Shown here piece by piece: positions 18,554-27,710 of a stretch of 64,000 bases of DNA (its first letter is position 1; each line of letters opens with the position of its first letter). The notes below the pieces were generated by a model. It made no database searches. It saw only the letters and a program-made list of their open reading frames with translations, and was not told where the DNA came from. Both the position numbers and the translations under genes were made by a program. Source of the stretch: Guptibacillus spartinae (lineage in GTDB: Bacteria; Bacillota; Bacilli; Bacillales; Guptibacillaceae); contig NZ_JAQQWU010000014.1 in NCBI RefSeq assembly GCF_028610625.1, positions 1 through 64,000 of the forward strand. Reading direction: 5' to 3'.

Positions 18554-20071
18554 ATGGTTTCTTTAAATGGTTCTACCTTAACTGTAAAAGAAATGAAAAG
18601 GGTCATTTATGAAGGAGAAGAAGTGACGATTGACCCGCTCAGTATGAAGAAAGTTATAAAAAGCAGGTTAGCAGTAGAGGAAATCGTGGCAAGTGGGGAG
18701 ACAGTCTATGGAATAAACACGGGTTTCGGTAAATTCAGCGACGTTCGGATTCAGGACAAAGATGTCGATACACTTCAACTTCATCTTATCCGTTCACATG
18801 CCTGCGGGGTAGGCGAGTACTTTCCTGAACACGTAAGTAAAGCCATGGTTGTGTTAAGACTGAATGCGTTACTAAAAGGTTACTCGGGTGTGCGCCCATG
18901 TGTTGTCGAACGTCTTTGCGATCTTGCAAACGAAGAAATGATTCCCGTTATTCCAAGTCAGGGATCACTTGGAGCTTCCGGTGATTTAGCGCCGCTCTCT
19001 CATCTTGCATTAGTTCTTGTTGGAGAAGGAAAAGTTCATTATCGAGGGAGAATTTTACCGACAAAAGGTGTGTATGAGGAACTAGGAATTTCTCCTCTTA
19101 CTTTAAAAGCAAAAGAAGGTCTTGCCCTTATTAATGGTACGCAAGCGATGACAGCAATGGGGATAATCAACTTCATTGAAGCAGAACGTTTAATGGATCA
19201 GTGTGATTGGATCGGCGCGATGACGCTTGAAGCGCTCGAAGGCGTTATCGATGCATTTCATCCTGCGATACACAAAGCGCGAGGGTACCCAGAGCAAATG
19301 GAAGTAGCAGAACGAATAAGAGTTCTAACAAGTAATAGCAAGCTGGTGACTCATCAAGGGGAAAAACGTGTTCAGGATGCCTATTCCCTCCGATGCATTC
19401 CTCAAGTCCATGGTGCTTCAAGACAAAGTCTAGCTTATGTAAAAGAAAAGCTTGAGATTGAAATGAACGCTGCAACAGATAATCCTCTTATTTTAGAAAA
19501 TGGTCAAACGGTCGTCTCGGGTGGGAATTTTCACGGTCAGCCCATTGCAATCGCGATGGACTTTCTCAAAATTGGCGTAGCTGAAATGGCCAATATTTCA
19601 GAACGGAGAGTGGAACGACTTGTTAATCCGCAGCTAAATGATCTGCCAGCATTTTTAAGCCCTGATCCTGGTCTCCAGTCTGGTGCTATGATTATGCAGT
19701 ATGCGGCAGCGTCACTTGTATCAGAGAACAAAACACTTGCCCATCCAGCAAGTGTGGATAGCATTCCTTCATCTGGGAATCAAGAAGATCATGTCAGTAT
19801 GGGCACAATTGGTGCTCGCCATGCTTATCAAATCATACTAAATGCTCAGAAGGTAGTGGCCATTGAAATGATATGTGCGATGCAGGCATTAGAAATTAGA
19901 GGCATATCTTTAGCCTCGACTTTCTCACAGAGCTTATATGAAGAAGGAAGAAAAATCGTCTCTTCAATTGAAGAAGACCGCGTTTTTTCAGAGGATATTG
20001 TAGCTCTTTCGTTGTGGTTACGTAAAGATCAATTTGAATGGAGCATTCATAGTCAATATGTACTTGACTAG
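18554..20071 (+). CDS. hutH: Histidine ammonia-lyase
   Basis: A 505-residue MIO enzyme that removes ammonia from L-histidine to form urocanate, the first step of the pathway. The self-cyclising tripeptide is Ala141-Ser142-Gly143 in [14 protein letters not shown]. Other family motifs are [46 protein letters not shown] and GNFHGQP. ATG 18554 follows GAGAGAAGGCGATAGG, which is also the second candidate HutP site. It is the last gene of the operon and ends at a strong terminator; no histidine permease (hutM) follows. Confidence 0.95.
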   Translation: MVSLNGSTLTVKEMKRVIYEGEEVTIDPLSMKKVIKSRLAVEEIVASGETVYGINTGFGKFSDVRIQDKDVDTLQLHLIRSHACGVGEYFPEHVSKAMVVLRLNALLKGYSGVRPCVVERLCDLANEEMIPVIPSQGSLGASGDLAPLSHLALVLVGEGKVHYRGRILPTKGVYEELGISPLTLKAKEGLALINGTQAMTAMGIINFIEAERLMDQCDWIGAMTLEALEGVIDAFHPAIHKARGYPEQMEVAERIRVLTSNSKLVTHQGEKRVQDAYSLRCIPQVHGASRQSLAYVKEKLEIEMNAATDNPLILENGQTVVSGGNFHGQPIAIAMDFLKIGVAEMANISERRVERLVNPQLNDLPAFLSPDPGLQSGAMIMQYAAASLVSENKTLAHPASVDSIPSSGNQEDHVSMGTIGARHAYQIILNAQKVVAIEMICAMQALEIRGISLASTFSQSLYEEGRKIVSSIEEDRVFSEDIVALSLWLRKDQFEWSIHSQYVLD

Positions 20072-20078
20072 TAAGGTG

Positions 20079-20115
20079 AAAAGGACAATCCTCATAAAAA
20101 CAGGATTGTCCTTTT
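20079..20115. terminator. Terminator of the hut operon
   Basis: AAAAGGACAATCCT (20079-20092) pairs perfectly with AGGATTGTCCTTTT (20102-20115). It lies between hutH and the converging Cys-rich gene and can serve both. Confidence 0.85.
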
Positions 20116-20126
20116 CGGCTGTACGC

Positions 20127-20396
20127 TTAATCTTCGTAAAATTCGTGATCTGTTTCAAAAACCACATCTTGCTGACACGATACACAATCGTTAAAGCAAC
20201 GTGTAAAGTCTAAAGGAAATAAACGGCGACAAACATTGGAACAGTATCTTGAACAGCTAGGCGATGTAGCACGACCAGCAGTTTCATTATTTTTGCACCC
20301 ACAGCCACGGTTTCTAGAACCTCGAGATTCACCTTCCGATCGATGACTCTTTTTCACATATGATCTTTGGTTACCTGCGCTTCGACGGTTTCCCAT
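20127..20396 (-). CDS. Small Cys-rich hypothetical protein
   Basis: An 89-residue protein with a basic, Ser/Arg/Gly-rich N-terminal half and eight Cys in the second half: C-x-C, then C-x3-C-x3-C, then C-x3-C-x2-C, with the hydrophobic segment RRLFPLDFTRC between. The tail is acidic. The start is strongly supported by AGGAGGTG 6 bases before ATG 20396. The Cys pattern could bind zinc or be disulfide-linked, as in spore-coat-type proteins. No family recognised and no signal peptide visible. It is transcribed alone. Confidence 0.6.
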   Translation of the reverse strand: MGNRRSAGNQRSYVKKSHRSEGESRGSRNRGCGCKNNETAGRATSPSCSRYCSNVCRRLFPLDFTRCFNDCVSCQQDVVFETDHEFYED

Positions 20397-20619
20397 TTTT
20401 CCACCTCCTGTCTTTCAATACTTTATGCATCAGGTGTTGGACATGCTTATCCATTTACCTAAATAAATGTTAAATCGTTCTTTTTTTCTCATGATAATGA
20501 GAGAATATGGCGATTCCTCTTGTTTTTATTGAAATGTATGTAAAAATAGTTATAAATATCCTTTCTGTTTCGTATTGTAGCGATTTGAGTGGAATCGATT
20601 GATTTAAGGAGCTGTTGTA

Positions 20620-21159
20620 ATGCCTTCAACAAAAACGTTAGTTATTTCAATTACTTCAATGGTAGTCCTGATCCTTGGACTTACGTACTGGTTTATCTCA
20701 GATCTAGACTGGAGCTTAAAAGAAAAAACGCAACAAGCTGAAGCGGTAAGTGGTGAAAAGGGTTCATCTGTGGATCCAGAACGTTACGTGGATGAAGGTG
20801 AAGAATCCATTACGGCAGATGGTATACCAAGTGAAAGTAAGTTTCAGGATTATATACATGGAATGACGCATCAAAAAGTCATAGCTGAAGATAAGTGGGG
20901 AATTTATCAAATTTCTGAGGAACGGATTGATAATATGCTCGAGGTCCTAGATCAAGTAAAAGGAACGCCAGAAGAGTATAAGTACCAGGATTTTTATAAG
21001 GAAGCTTTAACAGAATGGGACAAAGGAAACTTTAACAATGCCGTGGACGTCCATAACTACATATGGAATTTAAATGGTGGAACGGTTGGAAAAGCGAAAA
21101 GATTAATGACAACAGAAGAAGAACAAGCCTATATTGATAAAACTTACGATAAGCGGTGA
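20620..21159 (+). CDS. DUF6241-type membrane-anchored protein
   Basis: A 179-residue protein with an N-terminal membrane helix (residues 7-27), a low-complexity acidic linker, and a C-terminal helical domain on the outside. The domain starts FQDYIHGMTHQKVIAEDKWG and ends with VDVHNYIWNLNGGTVGKAKRLMT, which I recognise as the DUF6241 pattern. ATG 20620 follows AAGGAGCTGTTGTA. The stop codon lies within the terminator hairpin. Function unknown. Confidence 0.65.
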   Translation: MPSTKTLVISITSMVVLILGLTYWFISDLDWSLKEKTQQAEAVSGEKGSSVDPERYVDEGEESITADGIPSESKFQDYIHGMTHQKVIAEDKWGIYQISEERIDNMLEVLDQVKGTPEEYKYQDFYKEALTEWDKGNFNNAVDVHNYIWNLNGGTVGKAKRLMTTEEEQAYIDKTYDKR

Positions 21160-21169
21160 TTCCGCTTAT
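21149..21169 (+). terminator. Terminator overlapping the DUF6241 stop codon
   Basis: ATAAGCGG (21149-21156) pairs with CCGCTTAT (21162-21169), followed by TTTTG. The stop codon TGA is in the loop. Confidence 0.7.
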
Positions 21170-21244
21170 TTTTGTGTTTAGGATTATACCCTACAATTTG
21201 GTACACTGAAGAAAGACTAATACCAAAAAACGGAGGGTGACAAA

Positions 21245-23305
21245 GTGAACAATATCGATCAACCGCACGAAAATAAGTTAATTCATGAAAAATCGCCCTA
21301 TTTGCTCCAGCACGCCCACAATCCAGTCGACTGGTATCCGTGGGGAGAAGAAGCGTTTGAGAAAGCGAAACGAGAGAACAAACCAGTGCTTGTTTCGATC
21401 GGGTATTCGACATGTCATTGGTGTCATGTGATGGAAAGAGAAAGCTTTGAAGATGAGGAGACGGCGAAGCTTCTGAACGATCGCTTTGTAGCGATTAAGG
21501 TCGATCGTGAAGAGCGTCCGGATATTGATTCCATTTACATGAAGGTGTGTCAGGGATTAACCGGTCAGGGAGGATGGCCGTTGAACGTTTTTGTTACGCC
21601 TGATCAAAAGCCATTTTATGCCGGAACCTATTTTCCGAAAGAAAGCCGATACAATTTACCGGGATTTAAAGATGCCATCATGCAGCTTTATCAGCAATAC
21701 AATGAAAAACCTGAACGCATTACAGGAATTGGGGATAAAATCACCGCGTCCTTGCAAGAACGGATGAATGCGGAAGGTGGAGAACTAACAGAAGAGCCGT
21801 TACATAAGGCATTTAGTCAGATGCAAAATTCCTTTGATACAATATTTGGTGGTTTTGGCAAATCTCCAAAATTTCCATCCCCTCATATGTTGATGTATTT
21901 GCTACGGTATTATCGCCAATATAATCAGGATCTTGCTTTAACGATGGTGACGAAAACGCTTGATGCTATGGCAAATGGCGGCATTTATGATCACGTAGGG
22001 TTTGGTTTTGCGAGGTATGCCGTCGATCAGGAATGGCTTGTGCCTCATTTTGAAAAAATGCTGTATGATAACGCCATGCTTGCGCTTACCTATACCGAAG
22101 CATTTCAAGTCACTGGTAACGAACGCTACAAACGAGTTGCTTGTGAGATACTCGCATACGTACAACGTGACATGACAAGGAATGATGGAGGGTTTTATTC
22201 CGCAGAAGATGCTGATTCTGAAGGGGAAGAAGGCAAGTTTTATGTGTGGACAAAAGAAGAAGTTCACACAATCTTGGGTGAAGAACTTGGCTCTCTGTAT
22301 TCTGAATTATATGACATCACAACGAGAGGGAATTTCGAAGGCAAAAACATTCCTAACTTAATCAAAACGGATCTTTCAAAGATTGCTAAATCATTCAACC
22401 TGACAGAAGAAGACGTCCAAACTCAATTGGAGACAGCAAGAAAGAAACTTTATGCCGAGAGAGAAAAGCGAGTTCATCCGTATAAAGATGATAAAATTTT
22501 AACAAGCTGGAACATGTTAATGATAGCGGCATTTGCGAAAGCGGGAAGGGTGTTTCAAAACGTTGAATACACTCAATTAGCTGAAAAATCGTATCAGTTT
22601 ATTGAAGAATACATGGTGATCGATGGGCGTTTAATGGCTCGTTATCGCGATGGAGAAGTGAAATTCAAAGCGTATCATGACGACTATGCCTATGGACTAT
22701 GGGCATTAAATGAACTGTATGAGTCTACGTATAACCCTCACTATCTTATTAAAGCGAAAAAGCTCACTGATGATATGTACGAATTGTTTTGGGACGAAAG
22801 TTCTGGAGGATTCTACTTATATGGCCATGATGCTGATCGATTGATCGCAAGACCAAAAGATGTTCACGATGGGGCACTACCATCTGGAAATAGCGTCGCT
22901 GTACTTCAGCTGCTTCGGTTATCAAAGTTAACTGGCGAAATGAAATATGATGAGTGGGCTAATCGAATGTTTACCGCTTTTTCAGGTGATGTTTCGTCGT
23001 ATTCAAGTGGCCATGCATACTTCTTAATGAGCAAACTCTATGCACAATCTTCTTCTAAAGAAGTGATAGTTGTTGGTTCAAACGGTGATAAAAATAAAGA
23101 AAGATTGATCGAGTATTTACAACAGAGGTTTTTACCTGAACTAACGGTCATTAGCGTGGAAGATCCGACAACCCTAAAAGAAGCAGCCCCATTCGCTGCT
23201 AATTTTCTTAAGACAAACGAAACGACCATTTACATTTGTGAGAATTTCAGCTGTTCGCTTCCTGAGACAGACGTAGATAAAGTTATGAAAGAGCTGCAAA
23301 AATAA
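21245..23305 (+). CDS. yyaL: Thioredoxin-domain DUF255 protein (YyaL family)
   Basis: A 686-residue two-part protein. The N-terminal thioredoxin-like DUF255 domain (about 1-175) has the diagnostic [16 protein letters not shown] with a C-x-x-C motif, DREERPDID and [12 protein letters not shown]. The rest is an (alpha/alpha)6-barrel like N-acylglucosamine 2-epimerases and glycoside hydrolases ([43 protein letters not shown]). The mammalian homologue is SPATA20. The biochemical role is unknown; a redox or sugar-related job has been guessed. Start GTG 21245 follows ACGGAGGGTGACAAA. Confidence 0.88.
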   Translation: MNNIDQPHENKLIHEKSPYLLQHAHNPVDWYPWGEEAFEKAKRENKPVLVSIGYSTCHWCHVMERESFEDEETAKLLNDRFVAIKVDREERPDIDSIYMKVCQGLTGQGGWPLNVFVTPDQKPFYAGTYFPKESRYNLPGFKDAIMQLYQQYNEKPERITGIGDKITASLQERMNAEGGELTEEPLHKAFSQMQNSFDTIFGGFGKSPKFPSPHMLMYLLRYYRQYNQDLALTMVTKTLDAMANGGIYDHVGFGFARYAVDQEWLVPHFEKMLYDNAMLALTYTEAFQVTGNERYKRVACEILAYVQRDMTRNDGGFYSAEDADSEGEEGKFYVWTKEEVHTILGEELGSLYSELYDITTRGNFEGKNIPNLIKTDLSKIAKSFNLTEEDVQTQLETARKKLYAEREKRVHPYKDDKILTSWNMLMIAAFAKAGRVFQNVEYTQLAEKSYQFIEEYMVIDGRLMARYRDGEVKFKAYHDDYAYGLWALNELYESTYNPHYLIKAKKLTDDMYELFWDESSGGFYLYGHDADRLIARPKDVHDGALPSGNSVAVLQLLRLSKLTGEMKYDEWANRMFTAFSGDVSSYSSGHAYFLMSKLYAQSSSKEVIVVGSNGDKNKERLIEYLQQRFLPELTVISVEDPTTLKEAAPFAANFLKTNETTIYICENFSCSLPETDVDKVMKELQK

Positions 23306-23308
23306 ACG

Positions 23309-23339
23309 AAAAGCTACCGGGCTGAACCTGGTAGCTTTT
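23309..23339 (+). terminator. Terminator after yyaL
   Basis: AAAAGCTACC (23309-23318) pairs with GGTAGCTTTT (23330-23339), with further inner pairs and a T-run. Confidence 0.8.
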
Positions 23340-23359
23340 TGTGATAAAGAGGTGATGTG

Positions 23360-24085
23360 ATGAACGCAATCACAGCAAAGCTTAAGGAGTTAGAAGAAGA
23401 GAATAACGTTACGATTTTATTTGCATGTGAAGCAGGGAGTCGCGCTTTTGGTTATGAGCATGAGAACAGTGATCGTGATATCCGGTTTATCTACAAACAT
23501 GATCTAGATTGGTATTTAACGGTGTTTCCTGAGGCTGATGTTTTGGAAATGAACAGCGAAAAGGTTGAATTCCATGGATGGGATATAAAAAAGACGATTT
23601 ATTTAATAGGTAAATCGAATCCTTCGATTCTTGAGTGGTTTATTTCACCAACTATTTATAAGGAAGCTGAAGTAGTGAAGATGCTTAGGGAGTTAAGTAC
23701 CGACTGTTTTTCGGTAAAATCGTTGATGTTTCATTATATTAATCTCGGAAGAACAAATTTAAAACATCAGGCTAATCGATCCGATCATAAAAGGTTGCTG
23801 TATGCTTTGAAATCAATCCTGTTTGGAAGGTGGGTACTGGAGAATGAAAGCCTTCCAAAGGGAACTCTCCCTAAGCTTCTCCAAGAATCGGCGGTTCACG
23901 ATCATATAAAATTGCAGGGAATAACGTTATTCAGAAGAGAGACGCTTCGTGAACCAGAACGCTTAATAGGAAATCTTGAAGAAGAGTTATTTCAATTAGA
24001 GAAAAAAGCTCGGCTCTTAAAAGAAAAGCGTGTTATGGATCAAAATAAAATGAATTGTATCTTTCAATCGATCGTTAGAAGGTAA
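23360..24085 (+). CDS. RlaP/YcgL-type predicted nucleotidyltransferase
   Basis: A 241-residue protein of the DNA polymerase beta-like nucleotidyltransferase superfamily (RNA-repair-associated RlaP/YcgL group). The active-site pattern is clear: AGSRAFGYEHENSDRDIRFIY gives G-S-x20-D-x-D-like spacing with the two metal Asp residues. WDIKKTIYLIGKSNPSILEWF and RTNLKHQANRSDHKRLLYALK follow. Substrate unknown. ATG 23360 sits 5 bases after AGAGGTG; the GTG at 23357 is too close. It precedes mrfAB on the same strand but mrfA has its own promoter. Confidence 0.8.
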   Translation: MNAITAKLKELEEENNVTILFACEAGSRAFGYEHENSDRDIRFIYKHDLDWYLTVFPEADVLEMNSEKVEFHGWDIKKTIYLIGKSNPSILEWFISPTIYKEAEVVKMLRELSTDCFSVKSLMFHYINLGRTNLKHQANRSDHKRLLYALKSILFGRWVLENESLPKGTLPKLLQESAVHDHIKLQGITLFRRETLREPERLIGNLEEELFQLEKKARLLKEKRVMDQNKMNCIFQSIVRR

Positions 24086-24122
24086 TGGAAAAGGGGACTT
24101 TCCAATCAAAACGGTATCCATT

Positions 24123-24136
24123 CGAACGCGTATTCG
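24123..24136 (+). promoter_or_regulatory. Candidate LexA (SOS) box upstream of mrfA
   Basis: CGAACGCGTATTCG matches the Bacillus LexA consensus CGAACRNRYGTTYG at 13 of 14 positions (A instead of G at position 10). It lies directly before the likely -10 box TACAAT (24138-24143) and 36 bases before the mrfA start, the usual place for a LexA operator. SOS control of mrfAB is an inference. Confidence 0.65.
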
Positions 24137-24172
24137 CTACAATAGACGTACAATAATTTTTGAGGTGATCGG

Positions 24173-26470
24173 ATGGAAAGAAAAAAGAAACTACCCGAGC
24201 TTCTGGAGATGTTTCAACAGGAGGAAAAGTATCGGTCGAATATCGTAACCTGGAAAACGATTGACCCGAAAGAACCAAAAACAGCACCCTTTCCAGAAGG
24301 ACTTCAATCAGAGCTTCAGAAAGCTCTCGAAGAAAGAGGCGTGCAACAATTATATACCCACCAGGCGACGGCATATGATGAGGCTAGAAAAGGAAATAGT
24401 TTCGTAGCTGTTACACCAACCGCTTCAGGAAAAACGTTATGCTATAATTTGCCCGTTTTAGATACGATATTGAAAGATCCTTCGAGTCGTGCTCTTTATT
24501 TGTTCCCAACAAAAGCCCTTGCACAAGATCAAAAGAGTGAAATCAATGAGTTAATTGATGAGATGGAAGTGGATTTAAAAGGGTATACGTACGATGGCGA
24601 TACGTCTCCAACGATTAGACAAATCGTCCGTAAAGCTGGACATATTGTCATGACAAATCCTGATATGCTCCATTCAGCCATTCTTCCACACCATACAAAG
24701 TGGGTCTCACTGTTTGAAAATCTTAAAGTGATTGTGATTGATGAGCTTCATACGTATCGTGGTGTGTTTGGAAGTCATGTAGCGAACGTGATTAGACGAT
24801 TGAAGCGTATTTGTGAATTTTATGGAAGTAACCCGATTTTTATATGCACATCAGCAACCATTGCGAATCCGAAAGAGCTTGCTGAGGAATTAACAGGAGA
24901 ACAGATTACGTTAATTAATAACAACGGAGCGCCTACCGGTCGGAAACACTTTGTTTTATATAACCCGCCTGTTGTCAATCAGGCACTAAATATTAGGCGT
25001 TCTGCAACACTTGAAGCAAGAAATTTAGCTGTAGAGCTTTTGAAAAATAACATTCAAACAATTGTTTTTGCCCGTAGTCGCGTTCGTGTTGAAATTCTTC
25101 TCACTTATTTGCAGCAATTAGAGCAGCGAGAATTAGGGCCACGTTCCATTATGGGTTATCGAGGAGGGTATTTACCGAAACAAAGGAGAGAAATTGAAAG
25201 AGGTCTTCGGAACGGAGATATTAAAGGTGTCGTTAGTACAAATGCTCTCGAGCTCGGTGTTGATATTGGCCAACTTCAGGCATGTGTTTTAACAGGATAT
25301 CCGGGTACGATTGCAAGCACCTGGCAGCAAGCCGGTCGTGCAGGGCGTCGCCAGGATGAATCTGTCGTGTTTGTTGTGGCGAGCTCAAGTCCTCTTGATC
25401 AATATATGATTACTCATCCGGATTACTTTTTTGAACGAAACCCAGAAGAAGCTCGAGTAAACCCAAATAATTTAATTATTCTTGTTGATCACGTAAAATG
25501 TGCTGCATATGAGCTTCCTTTTCAGCAAGGAGATACATTTGGTGGAGAAAACATTGAAGACGTGCTGGAGTTTTTAACGGATGAACAACTCCTCCACCAT
25601 CGGGCAAATCGGTGGTTTTGGATGAACGATGCTTTCCCAGCTCACAACGTAAGCCTTCGTTCTGCGTCGCAAGAAAATGTAGTCATTATTGATCAAACGA
25701 CAGCTTCGAATGTAAAAGTGATTGGAGAAATGGATCGGTTTAGTGCCATGACATTGCTTCATGAAGAAGCGATTTATCTTCATCAGGGTGTGCAATATCA
25801 AGTGGAACTGCTCGACTATGATGAAAAAAAGGCATGGGTCCGAGAAGTGGATGTCGATTACTATACAGATGCAAATCTTGCTGTGCAGCTGAAGGTGTTA
25901 GAAGAAGACAAACATGAACCACTGCCACATACCACAGCTACTTATGGAGAAGTGATGGTCAATGCAATGGCAACGATATTTAAGAAAATCAAATTTGAGA
26001 CGCATGAAAATATCGGATCTGGTCCGATTCATCTCCCTGAAGAAGAGCTTCATACGAATGCATGCTGGTTTGATTTCCCGGAAAGCTTTGTCCAGACAAT
26101 GGGAGAGAATCGGTTGGAGGAAGGCTTACTCGGTTTAGGGAATGTTCTTCGAAACGTTGCGCCTCTCTTCGTCATGTGCGATGTGTCGGATCTTCATGTA
26201 ACACCTCAAATTAAAGCGGTGCATTCGAATAAGCCGACTGTCTTTTTCTATGATCGTTATCCAGGAGGAATCGGATTATCGGAAAGAGTCTATAAAGAAC
26301 TTGGTTTTATTTTAAAGGAAGCGGAGTCGATTGTCGTAAATTGCGAATGTGAGAGCGGCTGCCCATCATGCGTTGGTGTATCAGGAGAAACAGGCGAAAA
26401 TAGTAAGCAAACTGCCATCTATTTACTTGAATATTTAAGAGGTGAACATTCTCATGTCGATGAAAGCTAA
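24173..26470 (+). CDS. mrfA: DNA repair helicase MrfA (YprA, DEAD/DEAH box, DUF1998)
   Basis: A 765-residue superfamily 2 helicase homologous to B. subtilis MrfA/YprA, which repairs mitomycin C adducts with MrfB outside the UvrABC pathway. Walker A is TPTASGKT (81-88), Walker B/motif II is DELH in VIVIDELHTYRG, motif III TSATIANP, and motif VI QQAGRAGRR. The C-terminal DUF1998 region ends with four Cys in CECESGCPSC, a zinc site seen in this family. ATG 24173 follows TGAGGTGATCGG. mrfB overlaps its end. A LexA-like box precedes it. Confidence 0.93.
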   Translation: MERKKKLPELLEMFQQEEKYRSNIVTWKTIDPKEPKTAPFPEGLQSELQKALEERGVQQLYTHQATAYDEARKGNSFVAVTPTASGKTLCYNLPVLDTILKDPSSRALYLFPTKALAQDQKSEINELIDEMEVDLKGYTYDGDTSPTIRQIVRKAGHIVMTNPDMLHSAILPHHTKWVSLFENLKVIVIDELHTYRGVFGSHVANVIRRLKRICEFYGSNPIFICTSATIANPKELAEELTGEQITLINNNGAPTGRKHFVLYNPPVVNQALNIRRSATLEARNLAVELLKNNIQTIVFARSRVRVEILLTYLQQLEQRELGPRSIMGYRGGYLPKQRREIERGLRNGDIKGVVSTNALELGVDIGQLQACVLTGYPGTIASTWQQAGRAGRRQDESVVFVVASSSPLDQYMITHPDYFFERNPEEARVNPNNLIILVDHVKCAAYELPFQQGDTFGGENIEDVLEFLTDEQLLHHRANRWFWMNDAFPAHNVSLRSASQENVVIIDQTTASNVKVIGEMDRFSAMTLLHEEAIYLHQGVQYQVELLDYDEKKAWVREVDVDYYTDANLAVQLKVLEEDKHEPLPHTTATYGEVMVNAMATIFKKIKFETHENIGSGPIHLPEEELHTNACWFDFPESFVQTMGENRLEEGLLGLGNVLRNVAPLFVMCDVSDLHVTPQIKAVHSNKPTVFFYDRYPGGIGLSERVYKELGFILKEAESIVVNCECESGCPSCVGVSGETGENSKQTAIYLLEYLRGEHSHVDES

Positions 26471-27695
26471 ATTAAATCGCATGAAAAAGCATATGAACCT
26501 GAAAGAAGGGGATGACGTTAAAGCGAAAGTGGAGCAGCCAACTGTCGAGGTTCCTCACCTTCAAAAATGGAAAGAGCTCCATGCAAGTCCTTATTTTCTA
26601 GACGGAGACTATGCGCTTGTGAGAAAAAAGCACTATCCAACTAACTTTCAACATGGTCGTTATGTGTTTCAGGAGCTTGAAAACGTAGTGGAGCGCTGGA
26701 ATAAGCACCATCGTGCACATCCGCTTTCATCTAAGCACCTTTCTCCTTCTGATTTACTGTTTTTTGATACAGAAACGACAGGTCTTGGTGGTGGCGTTGG
26801 CAATACGATCTTTTTACTCGGATATAGTCAGTATACAGAAAATGGAATATCTGTTAATCAGTATTTTCTGCCTGGACCAGGTGCGGAGGTACCGATGTAT
26901 AAGGCTTTTCTTGATGATGTGAACGAATTGAAGAACCTAGTAACGTACAACGGCAAAGCGTTTGATTGGCCACAGGTAAAAACGCGTCATACATTAATTC
27001 GTGAGCAAGTACCGAAGTTACCTCAATTTGGCCACTTTGATCTTTTGCATGGAGCCAGACGGTTTTGGAAAAATGAAATGGAATCTGTTAGACTCGCGAA
27101 TGTAGAAGAACAGCAATTAGGTTTTGAACGAAAGGAAGACATTCCAGGCTATTTAGCTCCAATGCTTTATTTCGAATTCGTGAAGGATCCTGATCCAGAG
27201 CTCATTGAAGGTGTGTTGAAGCACAACGAGGAAGATATTTTATCATTAATTACGCTTTATATTCGTCTGTCTCACCTCTTGCTCGACATGGAGGGGAAGT
27301 CATTAACCGCTGGAGAACAGTACCAATCTGCTCGTTGGTGGGAAGCTGTAGGCGAAGAAGATCACGCAGCGTTGCTTTATGAAAAAACAACTGGCCGGCA
27401 CGAGAAAGAAGCGAAAAAAGCCATTGCACGTATCTACAAAAAGCAAGGTCAGATTCATAAATCGATTGAGATCTGGCTTTCTTTATCACAAGAAACGAAT
27501 GATGAAGACTGTGATATTGAACTGGCAAAATATTATGAGCATAAAGTGAAAGACTATGAAAAAGCATTACATTATGCTTTATCCGCCTATCAAAAATGGA
27601 AAGAAAAGAAGAGGATACTAAAAGAAAAAGAAGAGAATGAGCGATTGTTATTTATGAAAAGAATTGAACGTCTTGAACAAAAAGAGGCGCGTTAA
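26454..27695 (+). CDS. mrfB: DNA repair exonuclease MrfB (YprB)
   Basis: A 413-residue partner of MrfA. The RNase H-like exonuclease domain begins with LLFFDTETTGLGGGVG (DxE metal ligands) and continues with VTYNGKAFDWPQVKTRH and HNEEDILSLITLY, where the last acidic residues complete the DEDD-type set. The C-terminal third is helical and TPR-like (QSARWWEAVGEEDHAALLYEK, IARIYKKQGQIHKSIEIW). I choose ATG 26454, with AGAGGTG 9 bases upstream, giving a 17-base overlap with mrfA. The overlap implies coupled translation. Confidence 0.92.
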   Translation: MSMKAKLNRMKKHMNLKEGDDVKAKVEQPTVEVPHLQKWKELHASPYFLDGDYALVRKKHYPTNFQHGRYVFQELENVVERWNKHHRAHPLSSKHLSPSDLLFFDTETTGLGGGVGNTIFLLGYSQYTENGISVNQYFLPGPGAEVPMYKAFLDDVNELKNLVTYNGKAFDWPQVKTRHTLIREQVPKLPQFGHFDLLHGARRFWKNEMESVRLANVEEQQLGFERKEDIPGYLAPMLYFEFVKDPDPELIEGVLKHNEEDILSLITLYIRLSHLLLDMEGKSLTAGEQYQSARWWEAVGEEDHAALLYEKTTGRHEKEAKKAIARIYKKQGQIHKSIEIWLSLSQETNDEDCDIELAKYYEHKVKDYEKALHYALSAYQKWKEKKRILKEKEENERLLFMKRIERLEQKEAR

Positions 27696-27710
27696 TGATT
27701 GGAGGTTGTT

